Of a stretch of 34,891 bases of DNA, positions 7,843 through 16,280 are shown in pieces; positions within the stretch are counted from its first letter, which is position 1; each line of letters starts with the position of its first letter. The translations under genes and the position numbers were made by a program. The DNA lies in assembly GCF_023276435.1 (NCBI RefSeq), contig NZ_JALLPO010000063.1:6313-41203 (forward strand), given 5' to 3'. Under the pieces are notes generated by a model, which worked only from the letters and a program-made list of their open reading frames with translations, was not told the DNA's origin and did no database searches. This stretch comes from Sphaerisporangium perillae. GTDB taxonomy: Bacteria; Actinomycetota; Actinomycetes; Streptosporangiales; Streptosporangiaceae.

Positions 7843-8965
7843 ACACCAGGGTCGGCGCGCCCGGGGTGAACTCGGTGTGGATGAGGTGCGGCGGCACGCC
7901 GATGTGCAGCAGCCGGGCGGTCGTGACCTGCACCATGTCCGGCGAGCCGCAGACGAAGACGTCGCCGTCCAGCATGACGCGGTGGTTGAGCAGCGCGTCC
8001 ACGGCGTTCTCCCGGCGCCACTCCTCCGGATCGTCGGAGACGGCCTGGACGACCCGCAGGCGGCGGTGATGGGAGCGCAGGTCGCGCAGGTCGGCGAGGT
8101 CGTAGGCGTCACCGCTGTGGCGGATGCCGTGGAACAGGTCGATGCTCGGGCGTGCGGGCAGCCACATCGACTCCTCGATGAGCGCCTTGAGCGGGGCCAG
8201 GCCGGTGCCCCCGGCGATGAAGATCAGGTGGGGGGTGCTGGCCCGTTCGAGGAGCAGGGACCCGCGTGGCGGCCCGAGCAGGAGGGTGTCGCCGGGGCGG
8301 GTGCGGTGCGCCAGCGCCGTGCTGACCCACCCGCCGGGCACGATGCGGACGTGGAAGGTGAGCCGGTTGTCCCGCCGCGGCGCGTTGGCGATGGAGTACG
8401 GCCGCCAGACCTTCGGCCAGTGGGGCGTCTGCAGGGTGGCGTACTGGCCGGCCTTGTACGCGTACGGCTGCGTCGGCTCGACGGTGACCACGGCGATCTC
8501 GGGCGTGCGCATCTCGTGGCCCACCACGACGCCTTCCCACGCGGGCGGCGCGTAGGCGGACTCCTGCTCGGCCGCCTTGATCATCACGTCGGCGATGAAC
8601 TGGTAGGCGTCGATCCACGCCGAGTCGTAGACCGAGCGCCAGGCGTTCCCCGCGTTGGCCCGCATCGCGATGACCAGGCAGCGGCCCACGGCGGGATAGT
8701 GCTCGGGCATGACGCCGTACTTGCGGTGGTCGCGGGCGAGCTGGCCGAGGTAGTCCACCACTCCCGCGCCGTCCTCCAGGTTCAGCACGACCCGCGTGAG
8801 CGCCTGAAGCAGGCGGTCGCGCTGGACGTCCATGGCGGGCGGGAACATCTCCCGCACATGGGGGTAGTCGGCGAACAGCTTGGCGTAGAAGTGCATGGTG
8901 ACCTTGTCGGCCACCGGCTCGACCAGGGCCCAGCTCTGGCGGATCAATCCGATGTCGATGCTCAT
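7835..8965 (-). CDS. hmp: Flavohemoprotein (globin plus FAD/NAD reductase)
   Basis: This 376-residue protein fuses a globin domain (about 1-135) to a ferredoxin-reductase module. The likely haem-ligating His80 lies in ARDHRKYGVMPEHY. The FAD loop is RPYSIAN (188-194), the NAD loop GGTGLAP (252-258), and a CGSPDM motif follows at 339-344. Such proteins oxidise nitric oxide to nitrate with NAD(P)H and oxygen in the cytosol. The length is slightly below E. coli Hmp (396). The ATG at 8965 starts 4 bases after the stop of the PPOX-like gene, so the two form an operon. The reading frame continues upstream only as a shadow of that gene. Confidence 0.9.
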   Translation of the reverse strand: MSIDIGLIRQSWALVEPVADKVTMHFYAKLFADYPHVREMFPPAMDVQRDRLLQALTRVVLNLEDGAGVVDYLGQLARDHRKYGVMPEHYPAVGRCLVIAMRANAGNAWRSVYDSAWIDAYQFIADVMIKAAEQESAYAPPAWEGVVVGHEMRTPEIAVVTVEPTQPYAYKAGQYATLQTPHWPKVWRPYSIANAPRRDNRLTFHVRIVPGGWVSTALAHRTRPGDTLLLGPPRGSLLLERASTPHLIFIAGGTGLAPLKALIEESMWLPARPSIDLFHGIRHSGDAYDLADLRDLRSHHRRLRVVQAVSDDPEEWRRENAVDALLNHRVMLDGDVFVCGSPDMVQVTTARLLHIGVPPHLIHTEFTPGAPTLVYS

Positions 8966-8969
8966 GACG

Positions 8970-9641
8970 TCACTCAGCCGGCCGGCCCACTCCTTGTCGC
9001 TCCTGTCCGATGGACCGCATCCGGGCGACGCCGAAGTAGTCGTCGCCCGCGGGCCTGCGGCTCTCTGTGGCGCGCAGTCTGCGGTCCTGCCTGGCCAGCA
9101 GCGGGATGTGCTTGGAGCAGTGGATGTAGGCCTCCTCGACCTCGACCACGACCCACCGGTCGGCGCGGCGCCCGGGCGCGGTCTGGTCCTCGTCGACGAG
9201 CCCGTGCCGGCGGGCGGCGTCGTACGCCGTCGTGATGGTGGCGGCGCCGTTGACGTGCAGCCCCACCAGGTCCTCGAAGAAGTCCACGAACAGCAGGCTG
9301 ACGTGGGGATTCTCCATGATGTTGCCCATGCTGGCGAGCACCCCGTTGCCGCGGAACTCAGGGTAGATGAGCTTGGTGGGTTCGAGCACCCGGACGAAGC
9401 CGGGCGGCCCCGCACGGAAGGAGGTGTCGCAGTTGCCCCGCGCGTCCGAGGTGCCGATGAAGGCCATCTCCTGCCGGGCGACGAACTCCTGCATGTCGGG
9501 CGTCAGATGATCGACCACCTGCCGGTTGTAGAAGCGAAGCGCCCGCTCTCGGGTGGAGAACAGACTCTGGAGGACGTGCTCGCCTCTCGACCCGGGGAGA
9601 TGCTCGTCTCCCGGGCCGTCGTACGGCCCGTGCTGGCCCAT
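8970..9641 (-). CDS. PPOX-type flavin-binding protein
   Basis: This protein of about 223 residues has the pyridoxamine-5'-phosphate-oxidase-like split barrel: MAFIGTSDARGNCDTSFR, then LIYPEFRGNGVLASMGNIMENPHVSLLFVDF. That pattern is shared by FMN- or F420-binding oxidoreductases of the PPOX superfamily. The C-terminal part (VEVEEAYIHCSKHIPLL) is typical of the subgroup often found next to flavohemoglobins. The ATG at 9641 is preferred because GGGAG lies 5 bases before it; an ATG at 9653 is the alternative. Coupling to the flavohemoprotein suggests a part in nitric oxide or redox stress, but the reaction is unknown. Confidence 0.8.
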   Translation of the reverse strand: MGQHGPYDGPGDEHLPGSRGEHVLQSLFSTRERALRFYNRQVVDHLTPDMQEFVARQEMAFIGTSDARGNCDTSFRAGPPGFVRVLEPTKLIYPEFRGNGVLASMGNIMENPHVSLLFVDFFEDLVGLHVNGAATITTAYDAARRHGLVDEDQTAPGRRADRWVVVEVEEAYIHCSKHIPLLARQDRRLRATESRRPAGDDYFGVARMRSIGQERQGVGRPAE

Positions 9642-9653
9642 CAACGCTCCCAT

Positions 9654-10061
9654 CACCGTCCCGACCGCCCGAGTGCGCGGCTGATCGCCGCAAGTGCCCC
9701 GACCCAAGCCCCATAAACCCCATACACAACTTCGGTCACATTAGCGGGCGATCCGGAGTGATGGATACGCTCGCCCTAAACATTCCTGACTTTGACAGTC
9801 ATGCGAGGATCGCTCACACTTCGCCCCCTCATCGGGACGAACGCGGCCGTTTGCGCCGTCACGCAGGGCTCCGCTGACCCGCCCGCCGCGGTCGCCCGGC
9901 TCCCGCGTTCAACGGAGAAGATCCCGACCGGCCCGCGCGGGTAGGGCACGGGCTTTCCTGGGCATTGCGTCAACCCGTCAACCATGTTTACTATATGGAC
10001 AACCACGTTGACGACTTGTGCGCTCCCGGCCTGCCCGGGGCGACGGACCGGAGAAGACCCC
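9654..10061. other. Intergenic region between divergent redox genes
   Basis: About 400 bp with no supported gene. It holds the promoters of the PPOX/flavohemoprotein operon and of the AhpD-like gene. A repeat-rich stretch at 9968-10013 is annotated separately; nothing else distinctive was seen. Confidence 0.6.
9968..10013. promoter_or_regulatory. CGTCAAC direct/inverted repeats upstream of the AhpD-like gene
   Basis: CGTCAAC occurs at 9968-9974 and 9976-9982, and its complement GTTGACG at 10007-10013. Between them lies an AT-rich stretch containing CCAT...ATGG and a possible -10 element, TACTATAT. The repeats bracket the likely promoter of the gene starting at 10062, as expected of a repressor or activator site. 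The regulator is unknown. Confidence 0.45.
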
Positions 10062-10625
10062 ATGCCCCACGACCTGTTCATCGACCACACCACCGACACC
10101 GCGCCCGACGGCGCCCGGACCGCCATCGAGGCCACGAGGAAGAAGTTCGGCTTCGTGCCCACCCCGGTCGCCCGGATGGCCACCTCACCCGAGCTGCTCA
10201 AAGGCTTCCTGACGGTCAACGCCGTCTTCGAGCAGAGCACCCTCGCCCCGCTCGACCGGGAGGTCCTGGTCATGACGGTCGCCACCCGGAACGGCTGCCA
10301 CGTGTGCGTCGCGATGCACACGGCCGAGCTGGTCCGGCTGCAGGCGTCCTCCGAGCTCGTCGAGGCGCTGCGGGCGCGGGCGCCCCTCCCCGAGGCGCGC
10401 CTCGAGGCGCTCCGGCTGTTCACCCTGGCCGTCATGGACCACCGGGGCGCCGTCCCCGACCAGGACACGCGGGCCTTCCTGGACGCCGGGCACACCCCGC
10501 GCAACGCCCTCGAGGTCGTCCTGGGCGTGGGCGCCTACACCATCTCGACCTACGCCAACCGGCTGACCGCCGCGCCCGTCGACGCCCAGCTCCAGGCGTT
10601 CGCCTGGGACGGCGACGCCGCCTAG
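10062..10625 (+). CDS. AhpD-like carboxymuconolactone decarboxylase-family protein
   Basis: This 187-residue all-helical protein carries the AhpD-type redox site: DREVLVMTV, then NGCHVCVAMH with Cys79, Cys82 and His86. In AhpD this centre passes electrons to a peroxiredoxin; in other family members the fold performs peroxidase or decarboxylase chemistry. The CxxC plus His favours a thiol peroxidase role over true carboxymuconolactone decarboxylation. The ATG at 10062 has GGAG about 9 bases upstream. An in-frame ATG at 9984 lies inside the likely promoter and was rejected. It stands alone, facing away from the flavohemoprotein operon. Confidence 0.88.
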   Translation: MPHDLFIDHTTDTAPDGARTAIEATRKKFGFVPTPVARMATSPELLKGFLTVNAVFEQSTLAPLDREVLVMTVATRNGCHVCVAMHTAELVRLQASSELVEALRARAPLPEARLEALRLFTLAVMDHRGAVPDQDTRAFLDAGHTPRNALEVVLGVGAYTISTYANRLTAAPVDAQLQAFAWDGDAA

Positions 10626-11157
10626 CGCGCCACCCTCGCGAACACCGCACAGCCGCTCGCGGCCTTCCGCGCAGACGGGAATCGCGGCTGCGGCCGCAAA
10701 TGCCACCGTTTCGCAGTTGCGGTTAATTCCCAATCAAGAAAATACACTGCGCTAAGTGTCATTCAGGCGTTCGGTGTACAAGTGCGGGTTCTAAGCACTT
10801 GTACATCCCGTGAATGATCAGCACTATCCAGCACCGTCATGAATATGGCGCCGAACGGACCGTCACCCGTTCCACCGGTCCCCGGCCGGTACGCGCCGGA
10901 CGCGGCGAAGGCCTCACCTCCGCGCCTCCGGCCAGGTGAGAGCCGTGCGACGGGCACGCTCCCCGGCGCACGCCGGCCTCGGCGCCTCCCCCGGCGCGAA
11001 CACGCGGGCCATATCGCCGGCCCGCCGCCACGGCATCTCCCCGGCGGTCGTGCGTGCAACTGAATCCGGCGCTCGTTGACGATCGATCCGGCCGATGTGC
11101 ACCATCACGAACACTCACAGATACGCCCCGATCTGGAGATGCCCTGGGGGGTTGCAC
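10626..11157. other. 532-bp intergenic region rich in inverted repeats
   Basis: No supported gene. The left half is unusually AT-rich for this genome and contains nested dyads: GGGAAT (10677) with ATTCCC (10726) enclosing CCGCAA (10694) with TTGCGG (10717), then ACACT-N6-AGTGT (10744-10759), then the large dyad at 10759-10817. It precedes the first gene of the biosynthetic operon and probably holds its control region or a structured RNA. The right half is GC-rich and featureless. Confidence 0.5.
10759..10817. repeat. Nested perfect inverted repeat
   Basis: TGTACAAGTGC (10775-10785) and GCACTTGTACA (10795-10805) are perfect 11-bp arms around a 9-base loop. Outside them TCATTCA (10759-10765) pairs with TGAATGA (10811-10817). 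It could be a dimer or tetramer operator or an RNA stem with an internal loop. There is no T run, so it is not an obvious terminator. Confidence 0.85.
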
Positions 11158-12393
11158 ATGCCGCGTGTCATCGAATACACCGACCCGGTTGAGGGATGTT
11201 CCGGCTATTTGGTATATGACCGAGAAGATTGCCGCCTCGCCGCCGGCGGTTTCCGCGTCCAGCCCGGCCTGAAGGTCCAGACTCTCATCGACCTGGCCGA
11301 ACGCATGACGCTCAAGCAGCGCGTACTGGGCATCAACGTCGACGGCGCCAAGTCCGGCCTCGACTACGACCCCATGTCCGCCGGCAGCGAGGAAGTGATC
11401 TCGCGCTTCCTGACGTTCATCGCCGAAGAGCTCAACTCCCGCTACAGCATGGGCTGCGACATGGGCACCCGCTTCGAGGATCTGGAGCGCCTCGCGGCGG
11501 GGGTCGGGCTCCGGTCGGTGAAGTACGCGGTCAAGCACGCCCAGGGTTTCTCCGACGACGAGTACTTCGCGCGCATGCGCCTGCTGGACGCCCCCGTGGG
11601 CCGGCGCACCCTCGGGCAGCGGCGCGCCGGCCACGTGGTGGCCCACTCCGCCCTCGCCGCCGCCGACAGCGCCGGCTACCTGGCGACCGGGCTGCACATC
11701 GCGATCCAGGGCTTCGGCAATCTCGGCCGCGCCGCCGCCGAGTCGCTGGTCGCCGAAGGCGCGTCGATCGTCGCCGTCGCCGACGCGTACGGCTGCGCGG
11801 TGCACCCCCGCGGGCTGGACATCGTCTCGATGCTCGAACACGACCAGTCGCGGCCGGTGTCGGAGCAGACCTCCAAGCTCGCGTGGCTGCCGGGCGAGAC
11901 GCTGTTCGACCTGCCGGTGGACGTGCTCGTCCTGGCCGCCGTGGAGAACGCCATCACCCCCGAGCAGGCGGCCACGCTGCAGGCGCCGGTCGTGGTCGTG
12001 GGCGCCAACTGCGGCCTCAGCGAGGCGGCCGAGCAGACGCTCAACGAGCGCGGCGTGCTCGTCGTGCCCGACTTCATCGGCGGCATCGGCGGCTCGGCCT
12101 CGATGGAGACGCTGTTCGGCCCGGAGATCCTCCCCGAGCCGCACGAGGTGCTCGAGAACGTCGGCCTCCTCATCCGCGAGCTGGTGATCGACATCATCGC
12201 CGGATCGCGCCTGCGTGGCATGACGCCACGGCAGGTGGCGCTCGACATCGCGGCGGCCGCGCCCGTCGCGCCCGACCGACCCCCATACGGGATCAGCCCC
12301 TACTCCCGGGCCAGCCGGCGTCCGAGGGGCAACCGGGTCGCGAGCGCCGCGTCCCGCCGGAGCGGCCTCATCGCCTCAGGAGAGAACCTATGA
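11158..12393 (+). CDS. Glu/Leu/Phe/Val dehydrogenase-family protein
   Basis: This 411-residue protein of the amino-acid dehydrogenase family would interconvert an amino acid and its 2-oxo acid using NAD(P)H. Catalytic positions look conserved: Lys53 in MTLKQ, Lys65 in DGAKSG (usually GAKGG) and Asp101 in GCDMGT. The Rossmann motif IQGFGNLG is at 183-190. The altered lysine loop and the replacement of the usual PAPDVGT by SMGCDMGT suggest a changed substrate. The ATG at 11158 has a G-rich site before it. Its TGA overlaps the ATG of the lyase gene, and it heads the six-gene operon. A basic tail of about 40 residues is unlike the family. Confidence 0.85.
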   Translation: MPRVIEYTDPVEGCSGYLVYDREDCRLAAGGFRVQPGLKVQTLIDLAERMTLKQRVLGINVDGAKSGLDYDPMSAGSEEVISRFLTFIAEELNSRYSMGCDMGTRFEDLERLAAGVGLRSVKYAVKHAQGFSDDEYFARMRLLDAPVGRRTLGQRRAGHVVAHSALAAADSAGYLATGLHIAIQGFGNLGRAAAESLVAEGASIVAVADAYGCAVHPRGLDIVSMLEHDQSRPVSEQTSKLAWLPGETLFDLPVDVLVLAAVENAITPEQAATLQAPVVVVGANCGLSEAAEQTLNERGVLVVPDFIGGIGGSASMETLFGPEILPEPHEVLENVGLLIRELVIDIIAGSRLRGMTPRQVALDIAAAAPVAPDRPPYGISPYSRASRRPRGNRVASAASRRSGLIASGENL

Positions 12394-13826
12394 GCACCGA
12401 CCAACCGTGTCGCCACGAGCGCAGCCACATCGTCGACTCGGCCTTCTACGGCCACCGCTACAGCACCGCGGCGAGCCGCCGCATCTTCTGTGACCGCTGC
12501 CGCTTCCAGCGATGGCTCGACGTCGAGGCCGCGCTGGCGCTGGAGCAGGCCGCCCTCGGCATCATCCCGGCCGACGCGGCGCAGCGTATCGCCGAGGCGG
12601 CGAAGGTCGAGCGGCTGAACCTCGGCGCCGTCCGGGCCGAGATCCGCCGCACCAGCCACTCGCTGGTCGGCCTCCTGCGGGTGTTCCAGGCGTCCATCGA
12701 GGGCGGGGCCGGGGAGTACGTCCACTACGGCGCGACCACGCAGGACATCCAGGACACGGCCCAGTCGCTGGAGATGCGCGACGTCGTCGACGCGCTGGAG
12801 CACGAGCTGCTCGCGATCGTCACGCGCATGGCCGACCTCGCCGAGTTGCACGCAGAGACGGTGGCGCTCGGCCGCACGCACGCCCAGCCGGCCCTGCCCA
12901 TCGGCTTCGGACTGAAGATCGCCGGCTGGATGGACGAGATCCTGCGCAGCGGCGAGCGGCTGCGGTCCCTGCGCCCCCGGGTGCTCACGGCGGAGCTGTT
13001 CGGCGGCGTGGGAACGATGGCCGGTTTCGGAGACCAGGCGATCGACCTGCTGCGCGGCTTCTCGGCCCGCCTCGGCCTGAGCGCGGCGCCGCTCGCCTGG
13101 CACGTCGCCCGCGACCGGATCGCCGAGTTCGTGTCGACCCTCGCGATCGTCGCGGGGACGATGGGCCGCATCGCCGACGAGGTGCGCCTGCTGTCGCGGC
13201 CGGAGTTCGGCGAGGTCGAGGAGGAGTGGCGCCTCGGCCGGGTCGGCAGCAGCACGATGCCGCACAAGCGCAACCCCGAGGCCTGCGAGCAGACCGTGAT
13301 GCTGGCCCGCCTCGCGGCCGGCACGGTCGGCGTCGCGCTGAACGCGATGAGCGGCGACCACGAGCGCGACTCCCGCTCGCTGCGCCTGGAGTGGGCGTGC
13401 GTGCCCGAGGTGTCCCACTACACCCTCGCGGCCTGCGACATCACCCGCCTCATCGTCGACGGCCTCAACATCCACACCGACCGGCTGCTGGAGAACACCA
13501 AGGTCGTCGCCGGCCAGATCGTCACCGAGCGGCTCATGCTCGCGCTGGGCAAGCACGTCGGCAAGCAGACCGCGCACGAGCACGTGTACGAGCTCAGCCA
13601 GGCCTCGCGCAGCAGCGGCACGCCGCTGGAGGAACTGGTGCGCCAGAACGGGGTGACCCAGCACCTCACCGAGGAGGAGCTGGCCGAGATCTTCGACCCG
13701 TCCTCCTACCTCGGTCACTCCGCCGAGCTGACGATGTACACGGTCGCCCAGGCCCGCGCGTGGGCGGCCGAGACCAGGCGCACTCTGGGCAAGCCGGTGA
13801 AGGAGACCAGCCTTGCCCACCACTGA
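12390..13826 (+). CDS. Adenylosuccinate lyase / fumarase-superfamily lyase
   Basis: This 478-residue enzyme has the superfamily signature GSSTMPHKRNP (286-296), which supplies the catalytic serine loop, and the earlier HYGATTQDIQDT and GRTHAQPALP motifs carrying conserved His and Thr. Members eliminate fumarate from succinyl adducts or cycloisomerise carboxymuconate. The TTQD form is shared by adenylosuccinate lyase and PcaB-like proteins. Placed after an amino-acid dehydrogenase in a secondary-metabolic operon, it is more likely a dedicated pathway lyase than the housekeeping PurB. Lyases of this fold release nitrite or hydrazine from succinyl adducts in some clusters, but no CreE-like monooxygenase is present. 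It overlaps both neighbours. Confidence 0.88.
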   Translation: MSTDQPCRHERSHIVDSAFYGHRYSTAASRRIFCDRCRFQRWLDVEAALALEQAALGIIPADAAQRIAEAAKVERLNLGAVRAEIRRTSHSLVGLLRVFQASIEGGAGEYVHYGATTQDIQDTAQSLEMRDVVDALEHELLAIVTRMADLAELHAETVALGRTHAQPALPIGFGLKIAGWMDEILRSGERLRSLRPRVLTAELFGGVGTMAGFGDQAIDLLRGFSARLGLSAAPLAWHVARDRIAEFVSTLAIVAGTMGRIADEVRLLSRPEFGEVEEEWRLGRVGSSTMPHKRNPEACEQTVMLARLAAGTVGVALNAMSGDHERDSRSLRLEWACVPEVSHYTLAACDITRLIVDGLNIHTDRLLENTKVVAGQIVTERLMLALGKHVGKQTAHEHVYELSQASRSSGTPLEELVRQNGVTQHLTEEELAEIFDPSSYLGHSAELTMYTVAQARAWAAETRRTLGKPVKETSLAHH

Positions 13827-14436
13827 GGTCCGGCCGCCGCTCGCCGACGTCCGCGAGATCGTGCTGCCGCGCCCGCTGTTCGCCGGCATCGCCGGCCACG
13901 TGGTGCGCAAGCTGACCGGCCACTACATCGAGGGCGAGGTGGCCGAGCGGAAGGCGTTCGGCCTGCTGCTCGGCCGCCAGCGCGGGACGACGCTCCACGT
14001 GGCGGCGGTGCTGCCGCTGCTGGCCAACATGCGCCGCGACCCGCACATCGCCGAGGACATGGACGAGCTGGTCGACAACCACGCCATCCCCTCGGACACG
14101 CCCAACGACCAGCGCGGATGGGTGGCCCATCCCGGCGAACTGATGGACGCCGAGGACTTCTGCGACGAGCACGACCTCATGGTGGTCGGCAACTACCACA
14201 CGCACCGCGTCCCCTGGGAGCACGATCCCCGCCGCGACACCTGCACCCGGCTGGACCGGATGCTCGCCGAGGAGTCCGGCCAGTGGATCGTGATCGTCTC
14301 CGCCGTCGACCTGCACCGCATCACGATGCGGGCGTTCTACGAGGGCCGCAACGACTGCGAGGCGAGCGTCGTCCTGCGGCCCGTCGTCGCCCGCGCCGTC
14401 CCCACCGCCTCCGCCACCGACAGGAAGGGCTCCTGA
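13813..14436 (+). CDS. JAMM/MPN+ (Mov34) metallohydrolase-like protein
   Basis: This 207-residue protein has a JAMM zinc-site pattern: a Glu ahead of AFGLLLG (Glu45), then HTH at 129-131, seven residues, Pro139 and Asp142. The usual motif is HxH-x7-S-x2-D, so the serine is replaced by proline while the metal ligands remain. Bacterial JAMM proteins cut isopeptide-like or carrier-protein bonds, as in CysO-cysteine and QbsD systems. No ThiS/MoaD-like carrier is seen here, so the target is unknown. The start is a TTG at 13813 with AGGAG 8 bases upstream, overlapping the lyase gene by 14 bp. Confidence 0.8.
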   Translation: MPTTEVRPPLADVREIVLPRPLFAGIAGHVVRKLTGHYIEGEVAERKAFGLLLGRQRGTTLHVAAVLPLLANMRRDPHIAEDMDELVDNHAIPSDTPNDQRGWVAHPGELMDAEDFCDEHDLMVVGNYHTHRVPWEHDPRRDTCTRLDRMLAEESGQWIVIVSAVDLHRITMRAFYEGRNDCEASVVLRPVVARAVPTASATDRKGS

Positions 14437-15116
14437 TGTCTTATATCGAGGATTACGCACAGGTCACCCGCTTCCACGGCCACAAGTGCCCCGGCTCGGC
14501 GGTCGGCCTGCGCATCGCCCAGGTGGCGCTGGCCGCCCTCGGCCGGCACGGCGCCGACAACGAGATCGTCGCGGTCGGCGAGACCGACTCGTGCGCGATC
14601 GACTCCGTCCAGGTGCTCACCGGCTGCACCTTGGGCAACCGGCACCTGATCCAGGAGGACCACGGCAAGGTGGCCTTCACGTTCTGGCGCGTCTCCGACG
14701 GCGCCGGGCTGCGGGTGACCGCCAAGCCGGGCAGCGAGGCGTTCCGCAGCGACGAGGCCTGGGCGCTGGCCCACAAGGTGGAGAGCGGCACCGCGACCGA
14801 GGAGGAGCGCGGCCGCTTCTCGCGCGGGCAGGCCGAGCGCGTCGAACACCTCCTCACCGCCCCCGTCGAGGACATCCTGCTGGTCGAGACCGTCTCCGAG
14901 GAGGCGCCGGCGGCCAAGAAGCTGCAGCCGCACGCGCCCTGCGACGGCTGCGACGAGCAGACCAGCACCTCAGTGCTGCACGACCACCGCGGCCGCTTGC
15001 TGTGCCCGCCCTGCCACCTGGCCGCGCACGGCGGGGTGCTCCCACCCGACCACGCGGGTCATCACCACGATCACCACGCTCATCATCACGGCCATGGCCA
15101 CCTCCAGCACAACTGA
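14436..15116 (+). CDS. FmdE-like protein with zinc finger and His-rich tail
   Basis: This 226-residue protein starts with an FmdE domain: FHGHKCPGSAVGLRIA (13-28), ETDSCAIDSVQVLTGCTLGN (49-68) and HGKVAFTF. The family is named after a subunit of formylmethanofuran dehydrogenase; most members are uncharacterised metal-binding proteins. A treble-clef-type finger follows, with Cys169, Cys172, Cys190 and Cys193. The last 18 residues are largely His, as in nickel or zinc storage tails. Its ATG overlaps the preceding TGA by one base. It may supply or sense metal for the JAMM enzyme, or be catalytic itself; both are inference. Confidence 0.85.
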   Translation: MSYIEDYAQVTRFHGHKCPGSAVGLRIAQVALAALGRHGADNEIVAVGETDSCAIDSVQVLTGCTLGNRHLIQEDHGKVAFTFWRVSDGAGLRVTAKPGSEAFRSDEAWALAHKVESGTATEEERGRFSRGQAERVEHLLTAPVEDILLVETVSEEAPAAKKLQPHAPCDGCDEQTSTSVLHDHRGRLLCPPCHLAAHGGVLPPDHAGHHHDHHAHHHGHGHLQHN

Positions 15117-15170
15117 CCCACGCGGGCGGTCCGCCCGGTCCCGCGTCCCAGACCCGAGAAAGGGAGTTTC

Positions 15171-16280
15171 ATGTCCGATGACTTCGCCGCTCTGTTCGAG
15201 GCGCCCGTGGACGCGACGCCGGACCTCGACGAGCTGGTCGTGGCGACGATGACGTGGCACTTCTCGCCCTCGACGGGTAGCCCGTTCTGGGTCGGCCGCG
15301 CGGCGACGCTCGGCTTCGACCCGCTGTCGGACGTCAAGACCTACGACGACCTGTCACGGCTGTTCGCCGACGTCACGACCGACTGGAGCACGATCCCCGC
15401 GCACACCCTGGTCCCCCGCGGCTGCACGGGCAGGCCCGGGCGCTTCGGCGTGTACGAGTCGGGCGGTACGACGGGGGCGCCCAAGCGGATCGTCGACGCC
15501 ACCTCCCGCAGGCGCAACATCGAGTACCAGAGCATGTTCCTCGACGAGCAGGGGTTCCCCACCGGCGGGCAGCAGGCGGGATGGCTGCACATCGGGCCGA
15601 CCGGCCCGCACATCATGGCCAAGAACATCGGCAACCTGAGCGAGCTGCGCGGGTTCCTCGCCTACTTCGTCGATCTGGACCCCCGCTGGGTCAAGCGGTG
15701 CATCGCCTCGGGCCGCGAGGACGAGTCCAAGCGCTACATCGACCACATCCTGGACCAGGTCAAGGACGTGCTGCTGTCGCAGGACATCCGTGCCATCTCC
15801 ACGACCCCGCGCATCCTCGAGAACGTCGTCGCCCGTCCCGACGTGTACGAGCCGCTGCGCGAGAAGGTGCGCGGCATCATCTGGGGCGGCACCAGCATCG
15901 ACCCCGAGACGCTGAACCTGCTGGAGAACGAGGCCTTCCCCGAGGCCAGGCTCGCCGGGGCGTACGGGAACACGATGATGGGCATGGCCCCGCAGCGCAC
16001 CCGCCGCGAGGGCGACCCCTCCCCGTGCGTCTTCCGCCCGTTCTACCCGTACACGCTGGTGGACGTCGTCGACCCCGTCGACCTCACCACGCGCGTCCCG
16101 GTCGACACGCGGGGCGTGGTGAAGATCACCGCCCTGACGCGCGAGCTGTTCATGCCCCCGACCGTCGAGCGCGACATGGTCACCCTGCGCGCGTCGGTGG
16201 ACGGCGACCTCGGTGCCGAGGTCTCCGACGTGCGGCCGAACGAGACCTCCAAGGAGACCATCATCGAGGGGGTCTACTGA
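15171..16280 (+). CDS. LuxE/PaaK-like adenylate-forming enzyme
   Basis: This 369-residue protein has the P-loop of AMP-forming ligases, ESGGTTGAPKR (96-106), and later WGGTSIDPE and AYGNTMMGM, where this superfamily holds the adenine and acyl site. The length and lack of a large C-terminal lid resemble LuxE acyl-protein synthetase or a short phenylacetate-CoA ligase. It probably activates a carboxylate as acyl-AMP and hands it to the next protein. GGGAG lies 4 bases before the ATG, and its TGA overlaps the reductase ATG, so the two are made together. The acyl substrate is not evident. Confidence 0.8.
   Translation: MSDDFAALFEAPVDATPDLDELVVATMTWHFSPSTGSPFWVGRAATLGFDPLSDVKTYDDLSRLFADVTTDWSTIPAHTLVPRGCTGRPGRFGVYESGGTTGAPKRIVDATSRRRNIEYQSMFLDEQGFPTGGQQAGWLHIGPTGPHIMAKNIGNLSELRGFLAYFVDLDPRWVKRCIASGREDESKRYIDHILDQVKDVLLSQDIRAISTTPRILENVVARPDVYEPLREKVRGIIWGGTSIDPETLNLLENEAFPEARLAGAYGNTMMGMAPQRTRREGDPSPCVFRPFYPYTLVDVVDPVDLTTRVPVDTRGVVKITALTRELFMPPTVERDMVTLRASVDGDLGAEVSDVRPNETSKETIIEGVY

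Noticed and set aside
7835..9415. 526-residue fusion of extra N-terminal sequence with the flavohemoprotein
   Set aside because: The extra part overlaps the PPOX-like gene in another frame and has no family resemblance.
11229..13826. 865-residue frame ending in the fumarase-type lyase
   Set aside because: The first half is Arg/Pro/Ala-rich shadow of the dehydrogenase gene; the lyase begins at 12390 in an ATGA overlap.
12390..13826. Nitrosuccinate lyase (CreD) of a nitrous acid pathway
   Set aside because: The required CreE-type flavin monooxygenase is not present anywhere in the window.
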